Shown here: positions 17,195 through 26,327 of the stretch, piece after piece
Position numbering within the stretch: position 1 is the stretch's first letter
How the letters are laid out: the number at the start of each line of letters is the position of its first letter
Source: Gemmatimonadota bacterium
GTDB taxonomy: Bacteria > Gemmatimonadota > Gemmatimonadetes > Gemmatimonadales > Gemmatimonadaceae
Assembly (NCBI GenBank): GCA_027307165.1
Contig: DAHUXM010000016.1
Span: 62,001-126,000 of the forward strand
Reading direction: 5' to 3'
Length of the DNA: 64,000 nucleotides
The notes under the pieces: model-generated
Seen by the model: only the letters and a program-made list of their open reading frames with translations
Told to the model about the DNA's origin: nothing
The model's database searches: none
Program-made: the position numbers and the translations under genes

Positions 17195-18180
17195 TGGGCG
17201 CGCGGCGCCGGCTTGGCGTCATCGGCACTTTCGTCTGGGACGAGATACACGGCCGGGATCCGTCGCAGGCGCCAGTGGAGGAGTGGGGCGGCATTACGTA
17301 CGCGCTCGCCGGACTCGATGCGGCGCTCGCCGAAGACTGGGAAATCGTACCGCTCATCAAGGTCGGTAGCGACCTGGCGCAGCGCGCGCGCGACTATCTC
17401 GCAACACTGCGGCATCTGGCGCCCGACGCGGCCGTGATCGAAGTGCCTTATCCCAACAACCGCGTAACGTTGCGCTACGAGAGCAGCGAGCGACGAACCG
17501 AACAGCTCACCGGCGGCATTCCCGGCTGGCACTGGCTCGGGCTCAAGCCTCTGCTTGCCGGACTGGACGCGTTGTACGTCAATTTGATCAGCGGATGGGA
17601 GCTGTCGCTCGAGACCGCTCAACTGACGCGGCAATATTTTGGCGGCGTCATCTACTGCGACATGCATTCGTTGCTTCTGGCAGTGGATCCGGAGGGATAT
17701 CGCGTGCCGCACGTGGTGCCGAACATTGCGGCCTGGCTGCAGTGTTTCGATGTGATTCAGGTGAACGAGGACGAGCTCGCGCTAATGGCGCCCGACGCGA
17801 TGGCGCTGGCTGCGACGGCAATGGCCGCCGGCGTATCCGTCATAAATGTGACCCTCGGTCCCAAAGGGGCTGTTTACTTCGCCGCGCCGAGATTCGAACG
17901 ACTGTCCGACATCAAACGAACGAAGCTTCCGGCATCCGCGGCACTCGGAGGCCCCATACGGACGGCACTGGTGCCGGCGGTTCCGGCAATCGTGACCGGA
18001 ACAGGTGATCCAACCGGATGTGGCGACGTCTGGGGCGCGACCCATTTCGCACGACTGCTCGCAGGTGATAAGTTAGGCGACGCGATCGACGCCGCGATGC
18101 TTGCGGCGTCTCGCAATCTTACCCACCGTGGGGCCACGAGCCTCGCGAGCTACCTGCGCGGAGAACTCTCGCTAACGTGA
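17194..18180 (+). CDS. PfkB-family carbohydrate kinase
   Basis: 328 residues from ATG 17194 (TGATG overlap with the ROK stop). The C-terminal signature GTGDPTGCGDVWGATHFARLL carries the catalytic Asp of the anion-hole motif; the usual Ala of GAGD is Cys here. The N-terminus (RLGVIGTFVWDEI) is the family's first strand. Substrate is unknown. Its place beside a heptosyltransferase-like gene and a ROK kinase suggests sugar metabolism tied to the envelope. Confidence 0.85.
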   Translation: MGARRRLGVIGTFVWDEIHGRDPSQAPVEEWGGITYALAGLDAALAEDWEIVPLIKVGSDLAQRARDYLATLRHLAPDAAVIEVPYPNNRVTLRYESSERRTEQLTGGIPGWHWLGLKPLLAGLDALYVNLISGWELSLETAQLTRQYFGGVIYCDMHSLLLAVDPEGYRVPHVVPNIAAWLQCFDVIQVNEDELALMAPDAMALAATAMAAGVSVINVTLGPKGAVYFAAPRFERLSDIKRTKLPASAALGGPIRTALVPAVPAIVTGTGDPTGCGDVWGATHFARLLAGDKLGDAIDAAMLAASRNLTHRGATSLASYLRGELSLT

Positions 18181-19061
18181 CGAACGTCATCACCGTTCCA
18201 CCATCTCTGGATGACGCCACGTTCGAGCAGATACTGGAGCCGTTGTCGCGACTCCAGCGCGATGACAGGGTTCTCATCGATGCGCGTCACGCACGGTGGG
18301 CGTCGCCTTATGGGCTCACTGCGTTGCTCGCGCTCGCACAGACGCGACTCGAGCGTCCGAGCCTGGCGGTGCCGGAGGCCGACGACGTCGCGTTGTACTG
18401 GGCGCGCGCCGGATTCTTTCGCTATGCAGCCGATCTGTACGACATAGTGGGATCGGTGCCGCGCGGGCGGCAGAGCGAGCCGGCCGTGCTGCTCGAGGTT
18501 ACGCCTGTAAACGCGAGCGAGGACGTCCATACCGTGGTGGACAAGGTGCAGCAGCGGGCACAGTCGATCCTCGTGAACGAGCTCAAGCTGGATGCGACGG
18601 CGACCATGCGATTCACGATGGCGCTTTCGGAGACCTGCCAGAACATCGTGGAGCACGCCGAGCACGGCGGCTGGGTCGCGGTGAACAGTTATCGCTGGCA
18701 GAAGCGGCTGGGCGGACGTCGCGTGCTGGTGATCGCGGTGTGCGACGCGGGGCGCGGGTTCAGGGCGTCGCTCGAATCAGCGCCGGGACGTCCGAGGTCC
18801 GACCGGTGGGACGACGGAATGGCGCTCGAAGAGGCTGTCATGCGTGGCGTGAGCCGGTTCCGGGACACGGGACGCGGCCAGGGCCTCGCCGGCGTCCGGA
18901 GATTCATAGGTAGGTGGGACGGCAAGTTCTCGGTGCGGAGTGGCACCGCGCGCCTGGCGATCGTCCCTACGTGGGACGATGACGTACCACTGAAGGAAAA
19001 CCTCCCGCCATTCCCGGGTGCCCAGATTCAGATCACCATTCCAGAGCGCGTTGACCGATGA
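18177..19061 (+). CDS. STAS-like domain fused to a HATPase (anti-sigma kinase-like)
   Basis: 294 residues with a GTG start (GTGA overlap). Residues 1-100 look like a STAS/MlaB-type domain; the usual D-S-S-G loop is replaced by A42-S-P-Y-G, so no Ser is at the normal phosphorylation place. Residues 120-290 are a HATPase_c domain with N-box ALSETCQNIVEHAEH, G1 DAGRGF and G2 GRGQGLAG. The architecture suggests a SpoIIAB/RsbW-like partner-switch kinase carrying its own STAS module. It is followed at once by a free STAS protein, a likely substrate. No sigma factor is nearby. Confidence 0.75.
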   Translation: MTNVITVPPSLDDATFEQILEPLSRLQRDDRVLIDARHARWASPYGLTALLALAQTRLERPSLAVPEADDVALYWARAGFFRYAADLYDIVGSVPRGRQSEPAVLLEVTPVNASEDVHTVVDKVQQRAQSILVNELKLDATATMRFTMALSETCQNIVEHAEHGGWVAVNSYRWQKRLGGRRVLVIAVCDAGRGFRASLESAPGRPRSDRWDDGMALEEAVMRGVSRFRDTGRGQGLAGVRRFIGRWDGKFSVRSGTARLAIVPTWDDDVPLKENLPPFPGAQIQITIPERVDR

Positions 19062-19423
19062 TGAAGAACCACATCGACGTGAGCAGCGTGCTGCGGCTTG
19101 CAGTTTCCGAGAGCTACTCCAATCTCGTCACGCGCCCGACCGGAGTGGCGGTTCGCGTGTATATAGAGGCGCAAATTCAGGCGGCGAGCGATTGCGAGGT
19201 CACCGTGATCGACTTCTCGCAGGTAGGGATGATGGATTTCTCGTGCGCGGACGAGATAGTTGCAAAGCTCGTCATGCAGCACGAAAGGGGAACGCCGACG
19301 TTCGTCTTCACCGGGCTCAGCGAGTCGCACATCGAAGCAATCGATGTCGTACTCGAGCGCCACGGGATGTCGCTCGTCTCGCATGAAGCTGACTCCAATT
19401 CTTATATAGCTGTCACACACTGA
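19058..19423 (+). CDS. STAS-domain protein, probable anti-sigma antagonist
   Basis: 121 residues. The core VTVIDFSQVGMMDFSCADEI matches the STAS strand-loop-helix that carries the regulatory Ser; Ser62 takes that place. It overlaps the STAS-HATPase gene (ATGA) and the next gene by one base. By analogy with SpoIIAA/RsbV it may be phosphorylated by the upstream HATPase. DUF4325-type STAS-like proteins are an alternative family assignment. Confidence 0.7.
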   Translation: MMKNHIDVSSVLRLAVSESYSNLVTRPTGVAVRVYIEAQIQAASDCEVTVIDFSQVGMMDFSCADEIVAKLVMQHERGTPTFVFTGLSESHIEAIDVVLERHGMSLVSHEADSNSYIAVTH

Positions 19424-19746
19424 TGAAGTTTTTTGGCTCGCGTCCGAAAGTGGACATAAAGGGTTTCCAACCGGAGCTGCGCGTGATCGACTACGTGGCT
19501 ACGCGGAAGGACGATCCCGAGCGCGGTCCACAGGTTAGACTGTCAGGCGTGGATGCGAGGTTCCGCATTCTGTCCAATGGCGAGCTGGCCTGGGTTCGTG
19601 GTGAGCGCGGACAACAGTTGGCAGAAGTGCTGATCGACGATTCGTTTCCACAACACACCTGTGGGCTGCGAGACATCCCCGGTGTGCTTCCCTCCGAGTC
19701 CGTGACGGTAGTGAAGCCGGACCTGGATACTCCAGACAGAACGTAA
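19423..19746 (+). CDS. Conserved-looking hypothetical protein in the STAS operon
   Basis: 107 residues, not recognised. It has no signal peptide or membrane segment, a basic start (MKFFGSRPKVDIKGF), and a region around PQVRLSGVDARFRILSNGELAWV that looks like folded beta structure. The one-base overlap with the STAS gene and the 2-base gap to the PLP enzyme argue for a real, co-translated gene. It may work with the partner-switch pair, but this rests on position alone. Confidence 0.6.
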   Translation: MKFFGSRPKVDIKGFQPELRVIDYVATRKDDPERGPQVRLSGVDARFRILSNGELAWVRGERGQQLAEVLIDDSFPQHTCGLRDIPGVLPSESVTVVKPDLDTPDRT

Positions 19747-19748
19747 GA

Positions 19749-20885
19749 ATGCGACGGTCAACCATTCCGCTTCATGGCGGTTCGACACATCTGCCTCCCG
19801 GCTCGCCGGTGGTCACGCCGATCACGCAGTCGGTAAGCTTCATTCAGGAGCTCGGTACCGCCGAAGGTCTCAAGTACGGTCGATACGGCAACACTCCGAA
19901 CGTGGAGCTCGTCGAACGAAGGCTCGCGATGCTGGATGGCGGCGAGGCAGCGGTCGCCCTGTCGAGCGGCATGGGCGCGACGGGCTGCGCGATGCTGGCC
20001 CTGCTGCGACCGGGCGATCACCTGCTCTCCAGCTCGTGGATCTATGGTGGCACGCACAAGCTGTTCACGCAGGAACTGACCGGGATGGGGATCGAAGTCA
20101 CGCTGATCGATCCGCTGGCACCACGCATGTGGCGCAAGGCGTTGCGCCAGACGACGCGCGCGATATTCGTCGAGTCACCGGTCAACCCGACCTGTCGCGT
20201 GCTCGACCTGAGCTCGCTCGCCAATCTCGCCAAGGCGGAAGGCGTCGCGCTCGCGGTCGACTCCACCTTTGCGAGCCCGATCAACTTCCGCCCGCTGGAA
20301 CAGGGCGCGGACATAGTCATTCATTCCACCACCAAGTACCTCAACGGCCACCACGACGTGCTGGGCGGCGCGGTGATCGGCACTGCGTCGTACGTCGAAG
20401 AGGTCCGCAGGAAGATGATCGTCTGGGGACAGTCGCCGGATCCGTTTTCCGTGTGGCTGCTCGAACGCGGAATGAAGACGCTGGACGTGCGCGTTCGGCG
20501 CCAGAACGAGAACGCGATGAAGCTGGCGCAGTGGTGCGAAACACGCCCCGAGTTCGCAAAGGTCCTGTATCCCGGCCTCGAATCACATCCGGATCACGAG
20601 ATCGCACAGCAGTGTCTCGACGGCTTCGGCGGAATGATGGCTCTCGTGCTCGCCGGTGGCGGCGACGCGGCCACGCGTTTCCTTGAAAAGCTCGAGATCG
20701 TGATGCACGCGCCGAGTCTGGGTGGCGTCGACACGCTGGTGAGCGAGCCGCGATACACTTCGCACGCCGCGATGACGCCGGAAGGACGTGCCGAGATCGG
20801 GATTCCTGACGGGTTCCTGCGCTTCAGCGTGGGACTCGAGGATGCGGGCGACCTGATCGCGGATTTTGAGCAGGCATTGAGGTAG
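19749..20885 (+). CDS. Cys/Met-metabolism PLP enzyme (cystathionine gamma-synthase/lyase-like)
   Basis: 378 residues. The Cys/Met metabolism PLP family signature is present: Lys196 in HSTTKYLNGHHDVLGG should carry PLP. GRYGNTPN and SSGMGA contact the cofactor. Candidates are cystathionine gamma-synthase, gamma-lyase or O-succinylhomoserine sulfhydrylase; these cannot be separated by eye. No other sulfur gene is nearby, so context does not settle the substrate. Confidence 0.88.
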   Translation: MRRSTIPLHGGSTHLPPGSPVVTPITQSVSFIQELGTAEGLKYGRYGNTPNVELVERRLAMLDGGEAAVALSSGMGATGCAMLALLRPGDHLLSSSWIYGGTHKLFTQELTGMGIEVTLIDPLAPRMWRKALRQTTRAIFVESPVNPTCRVLDLSSLANLAKAEGVALAVDSTFASPINFRPLEQGADIVIHSTTKYLNGHHDVLGGAVIGTASYVEEVRRKMIVWGQSPDPFSVWLLERGMKTLDVRVRRQNENAMKLAQWCETRPEFAKVLYPGLESHPDHEIAQQCLDGFGGMMALVLAGGGDAATRFLEKLEIVMHAPSLGGVDTLVSEPRYTSHAAMTPEGRAEIGIPDGFLRFSVGLEDAGDLIADFEQALR

Positions 20886-20892
20886 CTGAAGG

Positions 20893-21627
20893 TTGAGTCT
20901 GGTAAGGTTTCTCAACGTCGCGAAGGAATACCCGCGCGGCGGCGTCGCGTTGAGCCACGCATCGTTTCAGTTGCACAAGGGCGAGTTCGCGTTCCTCACG
21001 GGCCCGAGCGGGTCGGGCAAGTCCACGATCCTCAAGCTGATCTACATGGAGGAGCGCCCAACCGCGGGCGACGTGTGGGTCAGCGGTGTGAGCGCTCGCG
21101 ACGCGTCCAGGAAGGAAGTGTCGATGGTGCGCCGCCATCTCGGGATCGTGTTCCAGGATTTCCGTCTGCTGGAAGACAGATCGGCCGAAGCGAATATCGC
21201 CTTCGCGCTCGAAGTGACCGGAACACCCGCCGACATGATACGGCAGCGAGTGGGCCGCGTACTTACGCAGGTCGGACTGGCGTCCAAGGGAACCGCTCTG
21301 CCGCGCGAGCTTTCAGGCGGCGAGCAGCAGCGTATCGCAATCGCCCGCGCACTCGTGAACGATCCGTTCGTGCTCATCGCGGACGAGCCGACCGGCAATC
21401 TGGACGAGCGCGCGACACGCGGAGTGTTTCAGCTTCTGCGCGACATCAACACCGCTGGCACCGCCGTCATCATGGCGACGCACGATCTCGATCTGATCCG
21501 CCGCACCGAATATCGCACGATCGAGCTGAACCACGGGCGTCTCGTCTACGACAGCGCCGAAGCGCCACCGGTCGAGAAGGCACCGAGCGCCGTATCGCCG
21601 AGCCATCACGACGAGAATCCGATATGA
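20893..21627 (+). CDS. ftsE: Cell-division ATP-binding protein FtsE
   Basis: 244 residues with a TTG start. Walker A GPSGSGKS is at residues 37-44, signature LSGGEQQR near 140, Walker B VLIADEPTGNLD. FtsE powers the FtsEX complex, which activates periplasmic murein hydrolysis through EnvC-type proteins during division. ftsX follows, then an EnvC-like gene, so the whole activation chain is encoded together. The C-terminal extension past residue 225 is Pro/Ser-rich. Confidence 0.93.
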   Translation: MSLVRFLNVAKEYPRGGVALSHASFQLHKGEFAFLTGPSGSGKSTILKLIYMEERPTAGDVWVSGVSARDASRKEVSMVRRHLGIVFQDFRLLEDRSAEANIAFALEVTGTPADMIRQRVGRVLTQVGLASKGTALPRELSGGEQQRIAIARALVNDPFVLIADEPTGNLDERATRGVFQLLRDINTAGTAVIMATHDLDLIRRTEYRTIELNHGRLVYDSAEAPPVEKAPSAVSPSHHDENPI

Positions 21628-21640
21628 TCCGGGGTACGGC

Positions 21641-22486
21641 ATGATGGTGATCCGCGAAGCTTTCTCGGCGTTCAGACGCGCACCGCTCCTCAGTGTACTC
21701 GGCGTCGTCACCATCGCGTTCTCACTGTTCGCGTTCGGGCTGTTCGGACTCGTGGCCGTGAATATCCGCGACGCGTTGCAGACGATCGAGAATCGCGTCG
21801 AGATAAGAGCGTTCATCGCCGACGGCACGCCGGTCGAGGCCTCCAGCGCCGCGATGGGTGACATCCACGCATTCCCTGAAGTGTTGTCGGTGACGTACGT
21901 GTCACAGGACGACGCATACGCGCGCGCACGCAAGGAGCTGGGCGAGTTCAGCGACGTTTTCGAGCCGGGCGTGTTGCCTGCGTCGCTGGACATCAAGCTG
22001 AAGCCGGGCTATCGCGATCCAACCACGGTCCAGGCCGTTGCGAACCGTCTCAAGTCGTACGACTTCGTGGACGACGTTCGCTACGGCGAGGACTGGGTGG
22101 CGAAGCTGTACCGGCTGCGCACCATTGCTACGCTCGTCGGCACCGGGCTGGGCGTCGCGTTCGCGGCGGTTGCCGTGATCATCATCGGAGCTACGATTCG
22201 GATCATGGTGATGGCGCGTGCCAGAGAGATCGAGATCATGCGGCTCGTGGGCGCGACCAACGGATTCATTCGAATGCCGTTCGTGCTGGAAGGATTCATC
22301 CAGGGCGTGATGGGCGGCTTGCTCGCGCTAGGTCTCACGTGGGCGACGAGTACGGCCATCAGTCACTCGTTCATGCGAACTGAATTCTTCGATCCGGCAC
22401 TTGCTACGGCTGGAGTGATTGGCGGCGCGGTAATCGGTCTGCTGGGAAGCACGTTCGCCGTGGGACGGCAGCTTCGCCGGCTGTGA
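21641..22486 (+). CDS. ftsX: Cell-division permease FtsX
   Basis: 281 residues. Four membrane segments at about 18-42, 165-195, 222-245 and 255-278 surround a periplasmic domain (45-160), the usual FtsX plan. ARAREIEIMRLVGAT is the conserved cytoplasmic loop. Tandem ATGs (MM) mark the start at 21641; the stop overlaps the next gene as GTGA. Confidence 0.93.
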   Translation: MMVIREAFSAFRRAPLLSVLGVVTIAFSLFAFGLFGLVAVNIRDALQTIENRVEIRAFIADGTPVEASSAAMGDIHAFPEVLSVTYVSQDDAYARARKELGEFSDVFEPGVLPASLDIKLKPGYRDPTTVQAVANRLKSYDFVDDVRYGEDWVAKLYRLRTIATLVGTGLGVAFAAVAVIIIGATIRIMVMARAREIEIMRLVGATNGFIRMPFVLEGFIQGVMGGLLALGLTWATSTAISHSFMRTEFFDPALATAGVIGGAVIGLLGSTFAVGRQLRRL

Positions 22487-23667
22487 GGTACAGGGCGATC
22501 GCGCTTGGCGCGATGCTGTTGCTCGGTGTGTTGCCGATGGCGCTCACCGCACAGGACACCGATGCGCGTCTCAAGAGCAATCGCGAGGAGCTCGACCGCA
22601 TCAGGCGCGAGCGCGCCGAGCTTCAGCAGCGCATGAACAAGCTGCAGTCCAGCGCTCACTCGCTGAACGACGAGCTTAAGAACATCAACAAGCAGCACGA
22701 CGCGACAAAGCGCGTGGTATCTTCGCTCGATCAACAGCTCGGGCTGATCACGGACGAGGTCAAGGGAACGACGTCGAGCCTCGTCCGCGCCGAGGACGAG
22801 GCGGAGGCGAAGCGCGCGATACTGAATCACCGACTCGTCGAGATCTACAAGCGCGGACCGTTATTCGATTTTCAGGCGTTGTTATCGGCGGATTCCTTCG
22901 GCGAACTCATCGCGCGATATAAATATCTGCACGAGATCGCCGTGCACGACCGCGCGCTCGTGAAGCGAATGGACGATCTTCGGACAACTATCCGCGGCCG
23001 CAGAAGGCAGCTCGTGAGCCTGCAGAGCGACGTGCAGCAGAACCGGTTGGAGAAGGCGCAGGAAGAGTCACGGCTCCAGGCGCTCGAGAGCCAGCGGCAG
23101 AAGAGTCTGGTGCGCGTACAGGCCGATTCGCGCAAGACGCAGGAGCGCCTGGCCCAGGTCAAGCGCAGTGAGTCCAGGCTGAACGACATCATCTCGTCAA
23201 TCGAGGCCGCACGCCGGCGCGGAAGCAGCAAGGCGAGCGCCATCGCTCGCGGCGCAAGCTCGATCAAGACGTCGGATTACGGCAAGCTGGACTGGCCCGT
23301 GGACGGCAACATCCTTTACAACTTTGGCCGCGTCGTCCGCCCGGACAACACGACGCTGCGCTGGAATGGGATCGGCATCGCGGCGGCGCCTGGGACTCCG
23401 GTGCGCGCGGTCGCAGCCGGCGACGTGGTGCTCGCAGGACAACTGGGCACTTACGGGCAAACCGTCATCGTCGAGCATGGCGGAGGCGACTATTCGGTGT
23501 ACGGGTCGCTGAGCAGGATCAGCGTGGCAAAGGGCGCACACATTTCCAAGGGACAGGTAATTGGCGAGGTCGGTACGTCCGACCCCGACCTTCCTCCGCA
23601 CCTGCATTTCGAGATCAGGCACGGCGGGCCGGCAGTCGATCCCGCCACGTGGCTGCGCGGTCACTGA
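22483..23667 (+). CDS. EnvC-like murein hydrolase activator (coiled coil plus LytM)
   Basis: 394 residues: a signal peptide (to about 22), a long coiled coil (25-260; LKSNREELDRIRRERAELQQ and similar heptads) and a C-terminal M23/LytM domain (275-394). The zinc site looks incomplete. The first H-x3-D motif is replaced by WNGIGI, while HLHFEIR is kept. This fits EnvC-type activators that stimulate amidases rather than cut peptidoglycan. It overlaps ftsX by 4 bp. Confidence 0.88.
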   Translation: MRYRAIALGAMLLLGVLPMALTAQDTDARLKSNREELDRIRRERAELQQRMNKLQSSAHSLNDELKNINKQHDATKRVVSSLDQQLGLITDEVKGTTSSLVRAEDEAEAKRAILNHRLVEIYKRGPLFDFQALLSADSFGELIARYKYLHEIAVHDRALVKRMDDLRTTIRGRRRQLVSLQSDVQQNRLEKAQEESRLQALESQRQKSLVRVQADSRKTQERLAQVKRSESRLNDIISSIEAARRRGSSKASAIARGASSIKTSDYGKLDWPVDGNILYNFGRVVRPDNTTLRWNGIGIAAAPGTPVRAVAAGDVVLAGQLGTYGQTVIVEHGGGDYSVYGSLSRISVAKGAHISKGQVIGEVGTSDPDLPPHLHFEIRHGGPAVDPATWLRGH

Positions 23668-23703
23668 CAGCACCTCATGCTCCCGTCTTCACCGGAGGCC
23701 GGT

Positions 23704-24561
23704 GTGAATAACGATGCACTTCTGCTCGGCGCACACATATCCACCGCCGGCGGCGTCCCTGCGTCGCCTGGACGCGCAAAGGCGGTCGGCGCGACTGCGA
23801 TGCAGATCTTTACCAAGATGGCCAACCAGTGGCGCGAGCGCGAATGCGAGCCCGAAGAATGCGCTGCGTTCCGCGAGGGAATCGCTGAGACCGAAGTGCG
23901 CGCGATAAGTGCACACGACAGCTACCTCATCAACCTTGCATCGCCCAAGGACGACCTGCGAGCGCGCTCGCTCGAGTCGTTCATCGCCGAGCTCCGGCGC
24001 TGCAACGCGCTCGGACTGCACTACCTGGTATCTCATCCGGGCAACTACATGGACGATCGTGAATCAGGAATCGCGCGCAATGCCGATGCGATAAGCGCGG
24101 GCCTTGCCGCGGCGCCCGGCGACACTCTTCTTCTGCTCGAGACGACGGCGGGAAGCGGCACCGCGCTCGGCGCGACGTTCGAGGAGTTGAGTACCATAAT
24201 CGAGCGGATTGACCCCGGGGTGCGGAGCCGCGTCGGAGTGTGCATGGATACGTGCCACGTATACGCGGCCGGGTACGACATCGTCCGCGACTACGAAGGC
24301 GTCATGCAGAGGTTCTCTGACACACTCGATATCAGTCGCCTGCACATGATGCATCTCAATGACTCCAAATTCGGACTCGGCACGCACAAGGACCGTCATG
24401 CGTTGATCGCGGAGGGCGAGCTTGGCGAGATTCCGTTCCGCCACGTGATGAACGATCCACGTCTGGCGCGCGTAGCCAAGGTGATCGAGACTCCAAAGGG
24501 CAACGACGCCGAGACTACTGACAGAATGATGCTGGAGCGTCTGCGCAGCTACATCGAGTAG
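23704..24561 (+). CDS. nfo: Endonuclease IV (deoxyribonuclease IV)
   Basis: 285 residues from GTG 23704, chosen because GGAGG (23694-23698) sits 5 bases before it; ATG at 23677 lacks such a site. It is an AP endonuclease of base-excision repair. Motifs with metal ligands are LLLETTAGSG, GVCMDTCHVYAAGYD, MHLNDSK and HKDRHALIAEGELG. It ends the plus-strand gene run that starts at lepA. Confidence 0.94.
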   Translation: MNNDALLLGAHISTAGGVPASPGRAKAVGATAMQIFTKMANQWRERECEPEECAAFREGIAETEVRAISAHDSYLINLASPKDDLRARSLESFIAELRRCNALGLHYLVSHPGNYMDDRESGIARNADAISAGLAAAPGDTLLLLETTAGSGTALGATFEELSTIIERIDPGVRSRVGVCMDTCHVYAAGYDIVRDYEGVMQRFSDTLDISRLHMMHLNDSKFGLGTHKDRHALIAEGELGEIPFRHVMNDPRLARVAKVIETPKGNDAETTDRMMLERLRSYIE

Positions 24562-24620
24562 TCGTTGGCATTCACGATACCATGGGGGCGCGACGTGCCC
24601 CTGAATGAGATAGAGATGTA

Positions 24621-26198
24621 ATGGCAAATTGTTTCGTTTCGCTCCTTCGCAAGGTGGCGGTTCCAGTCGCATTCTTCGCCGCCGCTGCAACCTCGGCAGC
24701 GCAACCTCCCAGCGCACGTCGGGACGGCTTGCCGCCGGCAATATCGCGCGAGTTTCGTGGTGTGTGGATCGCGACGGTCAACAACATGGACTGGCCTTCG
24801 CGCGCTGGTCTCAGCACGTGGCAGCAGCAGGCCGAGCTGATCGAGCTGCTCAATCGCGCGGTGGAAATGCACCTGAATGCTGTGATCTTCCAGGTGCGGC
24901 CGGAAGCCGATGCGCTGTACCAGTCCGACCACGAGCCATGGTCACCGTTCCTGAGCGGACGCATGGGACGCGCGCCGGAACCCTACTACGATCCGCTCGC
25001 TTTCGTCGTGCGGGAAGCACACGCGCGTGGACTCGAGGTACATGCGTGGTTCAATCCGTACCGCGCGTTGCAACCCGCGAGTCCCGGTGACGTTGCACCG
25101 TCGCACGTGGCGCGTACCGAGCCCCAGGCGATTCGCCGCTACGGATCGCAGCTCTGGCTGGATCCGAGCGATCCGGCCGTCGTGGCTCGCACTGTTCGCG
25201 CCATCGTTGACGTAACCAGACGATACGATGTCGACGCGATTCACGTCGACGACTACTTCTATCCGTATCGCGAGACCGACCGGGCTGGGCGCACGATTCC
25301 CTTCCCCGACGCGGCGGCTTACAAGCGCTACACACGCGGCGGCGGCACGATGTCGCTGAGCGATTGGCGGCGCGGCAACGTCGACGCTCTCGTGCAACGC
25401 CTCGGCGCCGAGATCCATGCAGTGAAGCCCTGGGTGCGTTTTGGTATCAGTCCGTTCGGGATCTGGAGACCGGGATATCCGCCATCCGTACGCGGGCTCG
25501 ACTCGTACGAGGAAATCTTCGCGGACTCCCGCAAGTGGCTGAACAATGGCTGGGTGGATTATCTCGTACCGCAGTTGTACTGGCCCGTTGGCAGACCGCA
25601 ACAGGATTTCTCACAGCTGCTCGCGTGGTGGGTCTCACAGAACAGCTACCGGCGTCACATCTGGGCCGGTCTCAATGCCGGGCTGGCGAAGGATACGGAG
25701 CCCAAGGGGCGCGGCGCGCGCGAAATTCTGGATCAGATCCGCCTCACACGCGCCCAGACCGGTGCAAGTGGTGACGTTCTGTTCAGCATGAAGGTGCTGA
25801 TGCAGGATCCGGACAGTCTGGACGAGAGACTCATGCGTGATACCTATGCACAACCCGCGCTCGTGCCGGCGTCACCGTGGCTCGACTCGATCGCCCCCGG
25901 ACGCCCCGTCGTGCAGCCGAGACTCGACGCTGCATCGGGCGAGATGGTGATCGACCTGGATCCAGCCAACGGAGAAAAGGCCCCGTGGCTGTGGGTCGTT
26001 CAGGCACACACATCTTCCGGCTGGACTACACAGATAATTCCTGGCTCGGAGCAGACGCACTTCCTTGCCGGACGAGGCGAGAAGTCGCCACGCGAAGTAT
26101 GGGTTTACGCTGTGGGCCGAACGGGCAACCTGTCGCCGCCCGCGCGCGCTTATCCGGACGAAGATCCGATTCCAGAGCTCAGAACCGGCGGCCGGTGA
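24621..26198 (+). CDS. Secreted glycoside hydrolase-like 10 (GHL10/DUF187) protein
   Basis: 525 residues with a signal peptide (cleavage near TSAAQP). The domain begins at REFRGVWIATVNNMDWPS, the hallmark of the GHL10 family, and runs to about 400 with ALYQSDHEPWS, HAWFNPYRAL, VDAIHVDDYFYPYRE and VDYLVPQLYWPVG. Family members are TIM-barrel enzymes acting on cell-wall or polysaccharide glycans; the substrate here is unknown. The tail (about 430-525) may be an Fn3-like module. Its last 20 bases overlap the remnant on the other strand. Confidence 0.85.
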   Translation: MANCFVSLLRKVAVPVAFFAAAATSAAQPPSARRDGLPPAISREFRGVWIATVNNMDWPSRAGLSTWQQQAELIELLNRAVEMHLNAVIFQVRPEADALYQSDHEPWSPFLSGRMGRAPEPYYDPLAFVVREAHARGLEVHAWFNPYRALQPASPGDVAPSHVARTEPQAIRRYGSQLWLDPSDPAVVARTVRAIVDVTRRYDVDAIHVDDYFYPYRETDRAGRTIPFPDAAAYKRYTRGGGTMSLSDWRRGNVDALVQRLGAEIHAVKPWVRFGISPFGIWRPGYPPSVRGLDSYEEIFADSRKWLNNGWVDYLVPQLYWPVGRPQQDFSQLLAWWVSQNSYRRHIWAGLNAGLAKDTEPKGRGAREILDQIRLTRAQTGASGDVLFSMKVLMQDPDSLDERLMRDTYAQPALVPASPWLDSIAPGRPVVQPRLDAASGEMVIDLDPANGEKAPWLWVVQAHTSSGWTTQIIPGSEQTHFLAGRGEKSPREVWVYAVGRTGNLSPPARAYPDEDPIPELRTGGR

Positions 26199-26286
26199 AG
26201 AGCTGGATGACGTGCCGGTCTCCAAGGGCGTTGAAGACCGGCACGCTCACGCCGAAATTGACTTCCCAGTCAGGGCCGAGATTCAG
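26179..26286 (-). pseudogene. C-terminal remnant of an outer-membrane beta-barrel protein gene
   Basis: Reading the minus strand from 26286 to the TGA at 26179-26181 gives 35 residues that look like a real barrel end: GPDWEVNFGVSVPVF, then FTGRRF with a terminal Phe. Transporter-type outer-membrane proteins often end with the pattern DWE-N-G-G and a final aromatic. Upstream of 26286 the frame loses this character and runs into the czcA stop (26328), with no start codon of merit. The N-terminal part is missing, so a gene downstream of czcA seems to have been deleted. Confidence 0.55.
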
Positions 26287-26327
26287 GCGGTGGCACGGTT
26301 GAGCCGGTCGCAAGGACGTGCCGCACG

